Source: Drosophila pseudoobscura (Eukaryota; Arthropoda; Insecta; Diptera; Drosophilidae). Taken from it: DNA of 64,000 nt. Made by a program: the position numbers and the translations under genes. The stretch spans positions 57,551,869 to 57,615,868 of the forward strand of contig NC_046683.1 of NCBI RefSeq assembly GCF_009870125.1, read 5' to 3'. Under the pieces are notes generated by a model. That model was not told the DNA's origin, made no database searches, and saw only the letters and a program-made list of their open reading frames with translations. Position 1 is the first letter of the stretch, and every line of letters begins with the position of its first letter. Shown one piece after another: positions 1-10,835 of this stretch.

Positions 1-1168
1 AAGTGATGTACCGCAAGAATCCCGATCTGGCCATCACCGAAGCGCGCAAGGCGGCCAACGCGGCCAAGAATCGCTACCGCGACATATCGCCATGTAAGCA
101 GGAGCCTCCTCCAATCCCTTGTAGACCCATTTCTAATTGAATCTCCCATTCCAGACGACTGTACGAGAGTGTCGCTGGTGAACTCCCTGACCGGCGATTA
201 CATCAACGCTAACTACGTGAACATGGAGATACCGGGAGGAGCGGTCAACCGATATATTGCCACCCAGGGACCTCTGGCCAGCACCACAACGGACTTCTGG
301 CGCATGGTGCAGCAGGAGAGCAGCCACCTGCTGGTGATGCTCACCACGGTGATGGAGGCGGGGCGCCAGAAGTGCCACCAGTACTGGCCCGTCACCGGCG
401 AGGAGCTGCAGCTGGCCGACGGCTTCTCGGTGCGATGCCTCAGCGAGAAACCGGACGAGACGGGCAGCTTCGTCTTCCGCGAGTTTGTGCTTAAAGACAA
501 GCACGAGCAGCGGCACATACATCACATGCAGTACCTGGCCTGGCCGGACCACTGTGTTCCCTCCGATCCCAATCTCTTCCTGGAGTTCACCGAAAGAGTG
601 CGCGCCGCAAGGAACCGCACACTGCTTCAGGAGATCGAAGAGAGCCTCAAGCAGGTGCGACTAATGGACGCAGATGCCGGCGACGACGAGAACGGAGGAC
701 TGATGAGGGAGCGTAAATGTGCGGCCAGCAATGGAGCCACGCCAGAGGACGAGACCCCCGTCTCCACCAGTGTGCATCAGTGAGTAGTCCTGTCGTTAGA
801 TTATTCCCAGAAAACTAATGCTTGTTTACAGGTGCATCAGTGCCGCCAATCCTCCTGTGATTGTCCACTGCTCAGCGGGCATCGGACGCACTGGTGTGCT
901 CATACTGATGGACACGGCTCTGGCCCTGATGGAGTCCCGTGAGCCCGTCTATCCCCTGGACATTGTGCGCACCATGCGCGACCAGCGCGCCTGCATGGTC
1001 CAGAATGTGGTAAGTGTATCCATAGACTGTCTCTCCTCCCAATCGAATAATAATGTGATTGCCGTGATTCCATTCCAGAGTCAATATCGATTCGTGTGCG
1101 AATGCATTTGCGCCGCGTATATGAAGATGTCGCGCAGCAGCGCGGCTATCCATGACGATGATGACTAG
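1..1168 (+). CDS. Ptpmeg: Ptpmeg, FERM-PDZ protein tyrosine phosphatase, catalytic domain (3' end only)
   Basis: This is the C-terminal catalytic domain of a non-receptor tyrosine phosphatase of the PTPN3/PTPN4 type; the FERM and PDZ parts would lie off the left edge. I read four exons: 1-93, 155-779, 832-1009 and 1079-1168, with GT..AG introns that keep phase. Visible motifs are KNRYRD at the domain start, the NYVNM region, the WPD loop ([10 protein letters not shown], near 540), and the signature loop [10 protein letters not shown] (near 868-900) with the catalytic Cys and Arg intact. The enzyme removes phosphate from tyrosines at the membrane-cytoskeleton interface. An unusual acidic, low-complexity insert of about 45 residues follows the WPD region at the end of exon 2, before the signature loop. 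The protein ends in four Asp and a TAG. Ptpmeg is the best match from memory; a related PTP is possible but less likely. Confidence 0.85.
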
Positions 1169-1800
1169 GGAAGTGCACTGCATCCCCGCAGAGTTGGAGT
1201 TGGACAATCTATCTATTTACTCAATCTACAATCTTCCGCTTAACATGCCCCGACTTCTTCTTTACTCTATACAACACAGCCTACACCTAAATCTATCTTA
1301 CTGTTAGTACCCGTAGACATATGATTAAAACTGATTGTATATCATTATTATTACCGACTCGATCGCGTCTCTATATATTGTATTATCCACTGCGAACATC
1401 CGTTCATCGGTACATAAGATATCCAAAACGTATATGTATATGTATATCCCTCTCTACCACATGCCGCATGGATGCATGACGCATGGAAAACGATTCTAAA
1501 TTTTACAAAACAACCACAAGATGGTGAACGAAGTGAACCAACTACCTATCGACGTATACAAACAAAGCGATATAGATGGCAAATTTATTTACACTCAACG
1601 CTACCGCAACACACGATTGCTGAACGAGAACAATACTACGCAAACCAGGAACAGAAACAGATAGAATATATACAAAAGATATACATATGTATATGATTGA
1701 CAAAAAAAAAAGAGAAGAAAACTGTTAGTATTTTAGCACCAAATCAATTCGTAAATGTATTTATGGTAAAAAATTAAATAAAATATGTAATTCAAAAAAT
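1169..1800 (+). terminator. Ptpmeg 3' UTR and polyadenylation signal
   Basis: An AT-rich stretch with no coding signal follows the TAG at 1166-1168. A canonical AATAAA lies at 1777-1782, preceded by poly-A-rich sequence, so the transcript probably ends near 1800. Confidence 0.6.
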
Positions 1801-2090
1801 TTCTTGTATCATCGTTCAATCCCATCCGATTTGATCGAGGAGATCTTTCCGAGAACGGAGATCTAGCGATTTAACTAAAAATCGATTACAAAACCGCAAT
1901 CAAAAGGCAGTATCCTGGTCTTCCTTGATGCCAAACTGGTTTCACAGAATCCAGGACATTTTCCTGATTGCGCGATTATACGTATCGTGTCCTGATGACG
2001 GAGTCACGAGGATGGTTCGATGCATCGTGATTTAATTACTTGCAATGCCAAAAATAAGTAAAATAAATGCCAGATAAATGTGATATGATG

Positions 2091-2503
2091 TCCTTTTTCC
2101 GATGCCAGTTGGTTGGCAGGACTCTCCCTTTCACAAAAAGGCATGCCACGCCCCGATCCGCCCATAAATAGTCGAGATATGGCGTACAGAAAAAACCAGT
2201 ATTTTGATTACAGGCAAATCCCAATCTTCGGAAGGCAATATCTCAGCTAATCAGGGCCAGATCGGCGAAGGACCTACCTTCCCAGGATCGTAGGGATCCA
2301 TCCTGTCGATTGGCATCAAAATCTCGACCTCGAAAATGAGGCCGATTTTTGACAAATTCAATGATGTAACCATCATGATTTTTGGCGAAAATCGTAAGGA
2401 CACGGATGTCCTTTTTTCTGATGCCAATCGGTTGGCAGGACTCTCCCGATCACAAAAAGGCATGCCACGCCCCGATCGGACCATAAATAGCCGAGATATA
2501 GCC
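2091..2503. repeat. Pair of diverged direct repeats (about 91 bp each)
   Basis: Nearly the same sequence occurs at 2091-2180 and 2409-2503 in the same orientation. Both contain GGTTGGCAGGACTCTCCC, then CACAAAAAGGCATGCCACG and CCATAAATAG. They differ by scattered substitutions. No open frame is shared, so this looks like a decayed dispersed or tandem repeat, not a gene. Confidence 0.7.
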
Positions 2504-2545
2504 AAAGAAAAAATGCTAATTTAAGCGGTCGTCAAACGACGAAAA

Positions 2546-2703
2546 CGAGGAAATTTCAGACCGAGGTACCAAGCCAACAGAAAGTGCTAGAAAGCAACTG
2601 AGCTTTTGTTTGCCCCCAAAAGTATGCAGCAAAAAATTTATGTTGCAAAAGTTACCTTCTGCTGATTTCTGTTCGCCTGGTACCCCGGTCTGAAATTTCC
2701 TCG
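2546..2703. mobile_element. 158-bp element with about 38-bp terminal inverted repeats (MITE-like)
   Basis: The left end starts CGAGGAAATTTCAGACCGAG and the right end is its reverse complement with very few changes (ends CGGTCTGAAATTTCCTCG). The arms extend inward through GGTACC and to a TTTCTGTT/AACAGAAA pair, about 38 bp each. The 80-bp centre has no coding capacity. This is the architecture of a non-autonomous DNA transposon, or of a transcript that folds into a hairpin. I do not see a clear target-site duplication. Confidence 0.6.
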
Positions 2704-2814
2704 AATTCTACCATTTTAGTCACCAGTCGAGGGTTGTTGTTGTACAACAATTGACACAAATTGACAACAACAACAAAATAGAAAAGGTCAGTTTTGTTTT
2801 GTTGTTTTCTCCCT

Positions 2815-3420
2815 TATTTGTGGGCCGATCGGGACGCGCGACGGCTTCCTGCGACGGGAAGAAAATTCTTGATTTGATGGGGTCCTTATCAAGGATCAAG
2901 GATATTATCTCCAGCCATATACATACATATATCTTGTTTTCTCAGTTATTTGTGGCCCGATTTGGCAGTGTGATGGCTTCCTGTGATAGGAAAAGTATCC
3001 GTGCTCTCATAGGGTCCTTATCCAGGATCGAGGATTAAGGATATTTTCTTCAGTCATATATATTTTTTTTTCTGTTATTTCTCGGCCGATTTTGGTGGAA
3101 CCTGTCTTCCATTGATAGGAAAAATATCCTTGATCCTTGGAACCTGTCTTCCATTGATAGGAAAAATATCCTTGATCCTTGGATAAGGACTCAAACATCT
3201 TTACACCATCTCCAAATTTCGCTTTCTAGGCTATTTTTAGGCCAATATCGTTGATTCCTTTTAGTCCTTATCAAGGATCAAGGATTTATTCCCTTGTAAT
3301 TAATATTTAGTTATCTTCGTCATTCGTGGCCCGATCAGAGCGTGCTAAGCCTGTCTGGGATCGGGAAATATCCCCGATTTGATGGAGTCATTGTCAAGGA
3401 TCAATATCCCTCCCCATTCA
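2815..3420. repeat. Decayed tandem array, unit roughly 110 bp
   Basis: At least four related units follow one another. Each has TTATTTGTGGCCCGAT or a variant, then CTTCCTGTGATAGGAA-like and ATCAAGGAT-like blocks. Inside it, a 42-bp segment is repeated exactly in tandem (3097-3138 and 3139-3180), which points to recent slippage or unequal exchange in an otherwise old array. No coding function is evident. Confidence 0.65.
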
Positions 3421-3687
3421 AAAATACCTTTGGGTTATATTTTACTCGACGCATTTCATATGTGCTTTATTAATGGCAAGTAATTCTGCACTTAATCCTA
3501 CAGTTTTAAACCAAATTAATCCAAACAAGATCAAGATCAAACAGGGAAAGGGCCCTCCCACCGATTTTGAGTACATTTCTAAACTAGATTCTAAAAAAAA
3601 ACAATGAAAAAAAATACATTAACAAAGATACAAAGGCGCAGTTCGTTTCGTTTCGGCTCGTTTCCACGTTAAGGATTCAGGATTGCC

Positions 3688-6665
3688 CTAGCCGTACGGA
3701 GCGTAGAGGTTGCCATGCGTTGATGTCGACTGAAAGTGCACCAAGTTGCCATGCGTTTGTACCGGTGGCTGGTAGTAGGCCGCCTGATGGTATAGCGCTG
3801 GATGGGCATGCTCGTTGACCTGGATCTGATGGTAGTTGGTTATCGGTTCGTGCTCCACTACTTCGCGAACCGTCTGGAACGGATGGTTGACCACAATGCG
3901 ACGCTTATGGAAGGTTTCGCTGGTGGCTGCCGCATCGGTCGGCGCGGCCGTGGCGGCGATCACGCGTTCGTTCGGCTTCAGATGTCCGGCGCCGCCATTG
4001 AGGGAGACATCCACATCCTGAGGTTGGGCCTGGACGGGCGTGGGAGTGGCCTTTGTGGCAGACACATCGCCAGCTGCTGGAACTTCCACAAGACGTTGCG
4101 ACTGCTGCTGTCGTTGCTGGAGACGTGCCGATGGCTGCTGCTGTTGCTGCTGGCCCCTGTCGCAGTCCGGTGTAACGGTGGAGGCCACCACCATGGGCAG
4201 TTTTCCCTCACTGCGATCGCCGATTTGGATTTGAATGTGTGTATCCTGGGACGCCTTTTCCTTGGGCACCTCCACCTCCTTGGGTGGTGCCTCTACCAGC
4301 CTGGCTGACTGATTCTCGGGACTGAATCTCATTTGGGAGTAGGGGGCACTGTACTCCAGATCCTCGGCCAGGGGATTGCGTTGACGCGCCGACTGGGCAT
4401 AGTAGCCCCGCTGAACGGCAGGCTTTACAGCAGTCTTGGCATAGACCACCGTACCGCCCACATGGTTACGCAGATAGGGTTTGATTTCGGCCACATGAGC
4501 GGGTACTTCGGTGATCCTCTGCTCCTTGGGCGGTGTCTGGCTGCTGCGACCCAGGTAAATGTTGTGCTGCGATGGCGGCAGGTGGATCTTGTGCTCGTGC
4601 TTGATTATCTGGGTGCGTGGCTGCTCCTGTTCGACCGGTGCCTGCTCCAATCTCGCTGGCTTCGCGTCCACATTGGCGGCATTGACGTTGGGCAGGAACT
4701 CCCCTGCGAAGTAGTCATCATTATTGTTGTAGGGCTGTCGGTTGTAGCTGGTTCTCTGCTGGTAGCTACGCTGCAGGGGACGCTCATAGTTGTTCACTTC
4801 GTTGGGCGGAATACTCCTGGAATACTCCTGCTCCGGCTCTGCACGGGTAATCATATTGGGTGTTAGGTGTTTCGTGTTGATCTTGATCGGATTTCCATTG
4901 CCATCGACGGCGGAGACCGAGGTGGATGTGGTCTGGCGACTATCGACAACATCGCCAGCGACCTGCTGTGGCTTCTGCTGCTGGAGTCGTGCCTCCACGT
5001 ACTCATCCTTCGGCGCCTGATCGTACGATGGCATGGTGGTCACACTGGAGCCAACGGTGGTCGTTTGCTGATCCTTGGACGTGGCCGGGGAGTCGTAGGA
5101 GTCGTATGAGGGTCGGTACTCGTTGCCATTTCCATTGCCATTGCTGTTGCTGTTGCTATTGCTGTTGCTGTTGTAGCTCTGGGTGTTGTAGTTCTGTCCG
5201 TTGTTGCTGTAGGCGGCAGCCACCGCGGGATGCGGGTGTCCCAGTGGCAGCAGAGTTTCCCCCTTGGGAATCTTGGCCACCGGGTGATCCAGTTCCACGA
5301 CAAGCGTGCCCGCCGGCTTGATCAGCACACGCTCCTCGATGTCATAGAACTCCTTCTGGATGGCCGGATGCCGGACCTCGTACTTCTTCGCCTTGAGCGC
5401 CGGCTGCACAATCTGAATCGTTTTGGTGACCATCGGTCGCTGGGGCGGAGCGTAGCTACGTGGAGGAGCGGGCGGCAGATAGCCCGATCCGCCTGGATAG
5501 GAGGACGACTGATCGCTGTAGTCATCGTAGCCCTGGGAATCGTATCCCTGACCATCCTCCACCTCTGGCGGGTATTGGCCATGGTAATCCACATCCTGGC
5601 CATCGTCGTAGTTGTACACATTTTGATCGTAGCTGGGTCTGTTGTAGCTGGTGGCAGGATTGTAGCTGGAGGTGGCATCGTAGCTGGAGACGGTATCTGC
5701 TGAATGCGAAGCCCCAGTAGGGACCGGAACACTGACGGAGCCGGAGGAGGCGGAGCTGCTGCTGCTAACACCAGACGTGGAGGAGTGCACTGCGGCTGCC
5801 ACTGGAGCCTGGGGAGCTTCATAGATGGGTTTACTCTCAGCAGCCACCTCCACATTGGCGCTTTGTCCCTGCGAGGACGATACTGGTGCTGCCACTTGAC
5901 GTTCGAACATGCGCAGCTGCTGCGATCGGGATCCCCCAATGGCCACCACCTTCTGTGGCGCACTGTCGTCACTCGCGGATGAAGTCACTCCAGAGCTGGT
6001 CTGCGTGTAGCGCTGTGGCGCAGGATTCGATGATTCATAGACCTGCAAAAGATAGCCAGATTCAGAATATTGATTCATGTTTTCATTCATTCCATTCCCC
6101 CTTGAATACTCACAGTCTCCACGGTGGGTCCGTGGCTATGGTAGGATTGGATGTAACGCTCGAACTCCTGGTTCTGGCGCAGCTGCTGATTCCGCTGACG
6201 GAATTGCCCATTGTGTGGTGCCTGCAGTTGAGGCTGCAGTTGCTGGTGAAAGCGACGACTGTGATTGCGACGACGGGGCATGCGTGCGTTCTTAGTGGCT
6301 ACCGATGAGGCCTGCAGTCCCAGTCCCTGGCGAGGAGTCAACTGAGCGGATTGCTGTTGCTGCTGCTGCTGTCCCACCTGTTGCTGCTGCTGCTGTTGAC
6401 CCATCTGCTGCTGCTGTTGGCCCATCTGTTGTTGCTGCGGCTGCGGTTGCGGCTGGGATCTCTCTTGAATCCTCTCAAAGCGCTCCTCCTCATTCATCAT
6501 CGCGGGACCCGCTCTCAGCTCCGCTGGGGCTCGTCCATCCACATAGCTAACATCAGCTGGATTCGTGGCCGGCTGTTGGGCAATGGAGATATTCACGTGG
6601 GTGGCTGCCTCCACATAGCTCCAGCCCGCCAGCAGTAGGAGCATCAGCAGTGCCCGACACATCAT
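3688..6665 (-). CDS. Secreted Gln/Ser/Tyr-rich protein, function unknown
   Basis: I read two coding exons on the minus strand, 6665-6114 and 6042-3688, joined in phase 0 to give about 968 residues. The start is the first of two adjacent ATGs. The N terminus (MMCRALLMLLLLAGWSYVEA) is a clear signal peptide, so the protein should enter the secretory pathway. Next come poly-Gln and MGQQQQ repeats, and a basic stretch RMPRRRNHSRR that could be a processing site. Exon 2 is rich in Ser, Tyr, Pro and Asn. It has a less repetitive core near residues 410-480 (by my count) with KKYEVRHPAIQKEFYDIEER and PVAKIPKGE, which reads as a conserved module. No catalytic motif or further membrane segment is seen. 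A cuticle or extracellular-matrix role fits the composition but is only inference. Confidence 0.75.
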
Positions 6666-6766
6666 GGTAAAGAGTGTTCCTGTGAGTGATCCTGGCCCCG
6701 AATATAAACCCAATTGCGAATCGATTACCGATCGCAGACCACCTCCAAAGCTGAACGCGTCTCACT

Positions 6767-6804
6767 GTCTGAACAATCAGTGCGTCGTGCCGCGCATATT
6801 TATA
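6767..6804 (-). promoter_or_regulatory. TATA box and initiator for the secreted-protein gene
   Basis: On the minus strand a TATAAATA lies at 6804-6797 and a TTCAGAC initiator-like sequence at 6773-6767. The spacing puts the start site about 34 bp below the first T of the TATA box, near the usual distance. The first ATG follows about 105 bp downstream. Confidence 0.55.
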
Positions 6805-8039
6805 CCGATTCCATACCATTCGTTGGAAATGGAAATGGACATGGGGGAGCGATCGCGATCAGTGTCAAAGTCAACTACGGCGCAACTACAGGTAAACACC
6901 CTGTTTAGGGATGAGTCTCAGATGCTTGCCCCAGTTCTACAATTAAAGGCATCGCATCGCATCGCATCGCAACGCATCGGAACGTATTCATTGGCGATCG
7001 ATCGATGATCGATGATGGATGATGCATTCAACAAATTGCTGTCGTCGCTTCACACTTGTGTGGCACGCTCCTCCGATTCGGACTCGGATCCGAGATCTCA
7101 AATCCGAATTTCAATCGCCAAAAACCCGCGCCACCCGTAATTGGACAGTGCCACATTTTTCCAGTAATTGTCGGAAGGTCGAAGTCAGACAAAGTCTCTT
7201 GGCGACTCATTTGAACTTGAAAACTCAACTGAGACGTTGCACTGCCGCTGCCACTGCCCCAACTGGTCTCCAGTTGGACTTAAACGATGATCGGACTGGG
7301 TTTGGGATTGGGATTGCTGGTCAGGCACTCTTGCGCAACTTTGAAGTTGGCGACTATTTGCATTCGCAACAAAGGCAATAAAGGTAAAGGCTAATCGTGA
7401 GATAAACACCAATAAAATCAAAGTCAAATGTGTTGGGTGGGTGGCATACGAGTGAATACGGGGTTTTTTTTAATCTATTGGAGTAGCTGAACCACTCTTA
7501 ATTTGATATGGTATTTATTCCCTCTGGGAAGCGGAGGCTTCAGCGCATTACAAACCGAACCCGAAGATGACAATCTGGACGGTCAATTATGGGAGTTGGT
7601 ACCGTCATTGAGATCTTTCTGATAGGACACCTGCTCTTCGCGTAGGACCTCTAATTAATTAAAATACCAACCCCCATAGCAAGCTTGCGATCGGTTGCTG
7701 TTCCAGACCCTTTCTGTTCCAGGAGTGCATGGAGTGCCGCTGTCAGAAAGTAGAAACCGGAGATGATGGAGAAGAGAAGTGCAGTCGCTGATCAAACAAA
7801 ATCATTTATAGAAATCTGGTACCTAAGAAGAGGTACCCAAGAGCAATGATGACTCGGATGTACTTTAAAAAGGAGCTAGGTGGACTTACAAAAGCTTTTA
7901 AAACATCACGGATTGATAGCTGTTAATCCAATGAGGCTCTACTTATGCATGAAGCCAATCCTATGAAGCGAGGCCAGGAAGATCTGGGCGATGTCGGTGG
8001 ATCCCCAGTCCCAGTCCAGAAGTAATACAGTTTGGCTAC
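6805..8039. other. Intergenic DNA without recognised genes
   Basis: No convincing reading frame is seen. A short run of CATCG/CGATG pentamers lies near 6950-7020. The rest is unremarkable mixed-composition sequence. Confidence 0.5.
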
Positions 8040-8480
8040 AAACTCCTAAATCGCATTATTCGATAATGCGCCAGAAGAGGCACACTGCATTATGAGAGTG
8101 TGAGAGAGAGAGAGAATAAGTAAGACACTGCAATTTTATTGGTCTCTTCTGGGTATAAATATGATCCGATATAATCAAGAGTCGACAATCTGGAAGCTAT
8201 TGTCATTTTTTATAATTCCGCGCTTTTGGTTTTTCCGTACTTTATGGGCGAAATTTTGAAATGCACTTGCATAAGTGTGATATCACAGGAGGTTTCTCTA
8301 GCTCTTACAGTCTCTGACACATGGCTCTATCGACTCGGCTTTTGGTGCTATTCCAATTATATATATCCTTTATAGGGTCGGAAACGCTTCATGTATCCAC
8401 TTCCATCACAAATCGAATACCCCATGCCCCTAATCTAGTACCCCCACACCCTTTGAGCCCTAAGCAAATAGATACCTGAT
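8040..8480. repeat. Dispersed repeat, DINE-1/SGM-like
   Basis: The stretch carries the blocks CTCTAGCTCTTACAGTCTC, ATGGCTCTATCGACTCGGC and CTTTATAGGGTCGGAAACGC, preceded by a GA microsatellite near 8098-8117. The first two blocks recur, in reverse complement, in an E(bx) intron at about 42,430-42,560. From memory they belong to the abundant Helitron-like repeats of Drosophila introns and spacers. The family name is tentative. Confidence 0.5.
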
Positions 8481-9022
8481 CGGATTCGAGCAAAATGTTG
8501 TACAATATTTCACAGGCATCAAACTGACAGCACAAAATTTAAATTAGTAGGTATATAAAAAAGAGATCCCTAAAGTCGAATGTGTGTGATACAGTAAGAA
8601 AGGGAATTTTAGATGCCCAGAGGTCATTCATCCAACCAACCAATGAACAACTCCAGAGCTGGAACTGGAAGTGCAGATATCTTAAGCTTCGTGGCGCTGC
8701 TGAAGAATTTTCAGCAGGGCCGTCCGTCGATCCCTCTGGTAAGTCCAAACGATGGATGGATAATGTGCCCTGCATTTCCAATGAGGAGTGTAACAAAGCG
8801 GCACAAAACTGGTGTGTACGAGCCACAAATGGCGTTTATTTATGTTTGAGTGAAAACCAAAAACCAGTAACTGGGGTAAATCGTATGCAGCATACAATAT
8901 ATATAGACATGCAGTACATGGGCCGATCCAGACACAAGACTAAATTGTGGTCTGTTTCGTTTATTACTTAAAGCAACGCGAAAGCTAAAAGGCGCGATTC
9001 AATGCTATAATTTAGAGGAGAT

Positions 9023-10302
9023 CTACAATAGTTTCTCAATATCCTTGGCAATGTCCATAGGATCGGTGGTTGGGGCATAACGATTGATTGGGATTCCCTC
9101 TTTGTTGACCAGGAACTTTGTAAAGTTCCACTTGAGACCACTGCCCAAAGTGCCAGACTGTTTGGCCTTCAAGTACTTGTAGACCGGAGCAGCGTTATCG
9201 CCATTGACATCCACCTAACAGGATGACCGATCGTTAAACAACCCGCGCAGCTGTGGCAATAATCTTACCCTGGCAAAGATTTCTCCAATGTCAGCCTTGG
9301 CATCGCGCAGATGACAGACCATTGCCTCGCCGTCGGCCTCCGGCATTTGGGAGTTGAACTGATTGCAGGGGAAGTTCAAAATGGTGAGTCCACGCTCGCC
9401 GAACTTCTCCTTCAATTCGGTCAACTTCTGATAGTTGTTCTTAGTCAGTCCGCACTTGGAAGCGATATTAACTACCAGAAGTACTCGGCCCTTGTATTTG
9501 TCCAGCGACACTTCACTTCCATGGGTGTCCTTTACGGTGAACTCATAGATAGAAGCGGCGTTCTTGTAATCTCCGTTGGCAGACATGTCGATCTGGAACA
9601 AAGGGAAAATCATTGCTGATTAATGGTTTCCTTCTTTAGTGGCAGACACACCCATTATTAGATATAACAAGCAACAGAGGACTAGGGATAGTCAACGCAA
9701 CAGATATTTAGTTCAGCATAGAGACAAGCATCAGAATTAGTCAACAACTACTACTACTCGTACGGGCACTACTCACGGCAGCTGCTGTGGAGTACTGGGG
9801 GGCACTGACGGCTGCCGCACAGCTGACTGGCAGGAGGACCGTGCAGAATTTTAGATTCTGCCTTTGACTCTGACTCAGTTCGATGACCGGCCCAAGGATT
9901 CTTCGACTTGTTGCGGCCCGAGTCGATAAGCACCTGAAAACCTGCTGCGAAATGGTCTGAAACTGCCTGAGACTCATACTTTAATTGCTGCAAATAACGA
10001 TTGGAAAATGCCAAGTAATCAGAAATAAGTACTTTTGGGAATATGTATTGTGTAATTCATAAAGTGCAAAGTCGCGTGTCCTACGGATTTCTAACCTACA
10101 CGCAGCAAGGGAGCAGTGGCTGTGTCCGTGTCCGTGTACGTGTCAGGGGCTTGTTAGGGTCATTCATTACGCATGCAAACGATACAGTTCTAATGTGGTT
10201 GGATGTGTTCTGGGTAATTACTTGCTTGGTCATATACATGTAGTAGGTGACGGCCAAGGCCACGGCCAAAGCTCCTAGCTCGCCAATCGAACGGCCAGCC
10301 AT
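9023..10302 (-). CDS. PHGPx: PHGPx, phospholipid-hydroperoxide glutathione peroxidase homologue
   Basis: A thiol peroxidase of the GPX4 type that reduces lipid hydroperoxides; fly members use Cys in place of selenocysteine and usually take electrons from thioredoxin. Common exons are 9592-9269 and 9214-9023. Two alternative first exons splice to the same acceptor in phase 0. Exon A (10302-10222) encodes [20 protein letters not shown] plus seven residues, a hydrophobic anchor. Exon B (9977-9777) encodes a 67-residue Arg/Ser/Gln-rich leader that looks mitochondrial. Totals are about 198 and 238 residues. A shared internal Met (MSANGDYKN) could give a cytosolic form of about 169. The catalytic residues are visible: Cys in ASKCGLT, Gln in FPCNQF and Trp in KWNFTKF. 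A likely AATAAA lies at 8964-8959 on the minus strand. Confidence 0.9.
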
Positions 10303-10595
10303 TGCTTTCTCTCTCTAAGATTTCACAAGAATCAGGAATGTATTGTATAGTGTATAGTATATGTTGGGCGAGTATATGTTGTGAGAAAAAGTCTGAATTG
10401 TGCAAGCTCACGCTGATATGCGACACAATCACTGGGGTGCAAAGTACAGCAACACAACAGGCTGACTCTTGCAGGTGTTCTTAAAAAGATTGAATTGCTC
10501 CCTTTACCGTCACGCAATTATCGAAAAAGTCTGCGAAAGCTTGCTATTGTTAATAATTTTTAAATGGCTTACTTATTTCGTAATCGCGAATACTT

Positions 10596-10835
10596 TTGAA
10601 CGTAAATAAACTGCCGGCGACTTTTTTATGATACAAAATAAATGTGACCACGGATTTTATACCTTCTGACGTTCTCATAAATATACCAAAACATACCATC
10701 TAATTTTAAATATATAAACGGTAAACGGTCACCCTGATAAACTGCCGGCTACTTTTTTATTACGTTCTGACCCTCATAAATATACCAAAATATACCGTCT
10801 CGTTTTCAAAATATGCCGTAAATATACCAATGTAC
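10596..10835. repeat. AT-rich two-unit repeat with ATATACC motifs
   Basis: Two related units follow each other, each starting AAACTGCCGGC(G/T)ACTTTTTTAT and ending in CTCATAAATATACCAAAA and similar blocks. A CGGTCACC core lies between them near 10,725. Shorter relatives occur at 28,845-28,910 and 29,500-29,590. The repeat sits between the divergent PHGPx and Strip genes, so it could contribute promoter or insulator sites, but that is not shown. Confidence 0.5.

Noticed and set aside
3097-3180. Two identical 42-bp direct repeats, superficially CRISPR-like
   Set aside because: The repeats abut with no spacer, the genome is eukaryotic, and they lie within a larger decayed tandem array.
6351-6638. 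Plus-strand frame rich in Leu runs, resembling a membrane protein
   Set aside because: It is the antisense shadow of the CAG/poly-Gln tract of the secreted-protein gene. The same explanation applies to Leu-rich frames at 16,210-16,854 and 49,101-49,748.
8582-8971. Open frame of 129 codons with Cys and Trp near its centre
   Set aside because: No start context, no recognisable domain and no splice partners. Two other frames are open over the same DNA, so it is probably chance.
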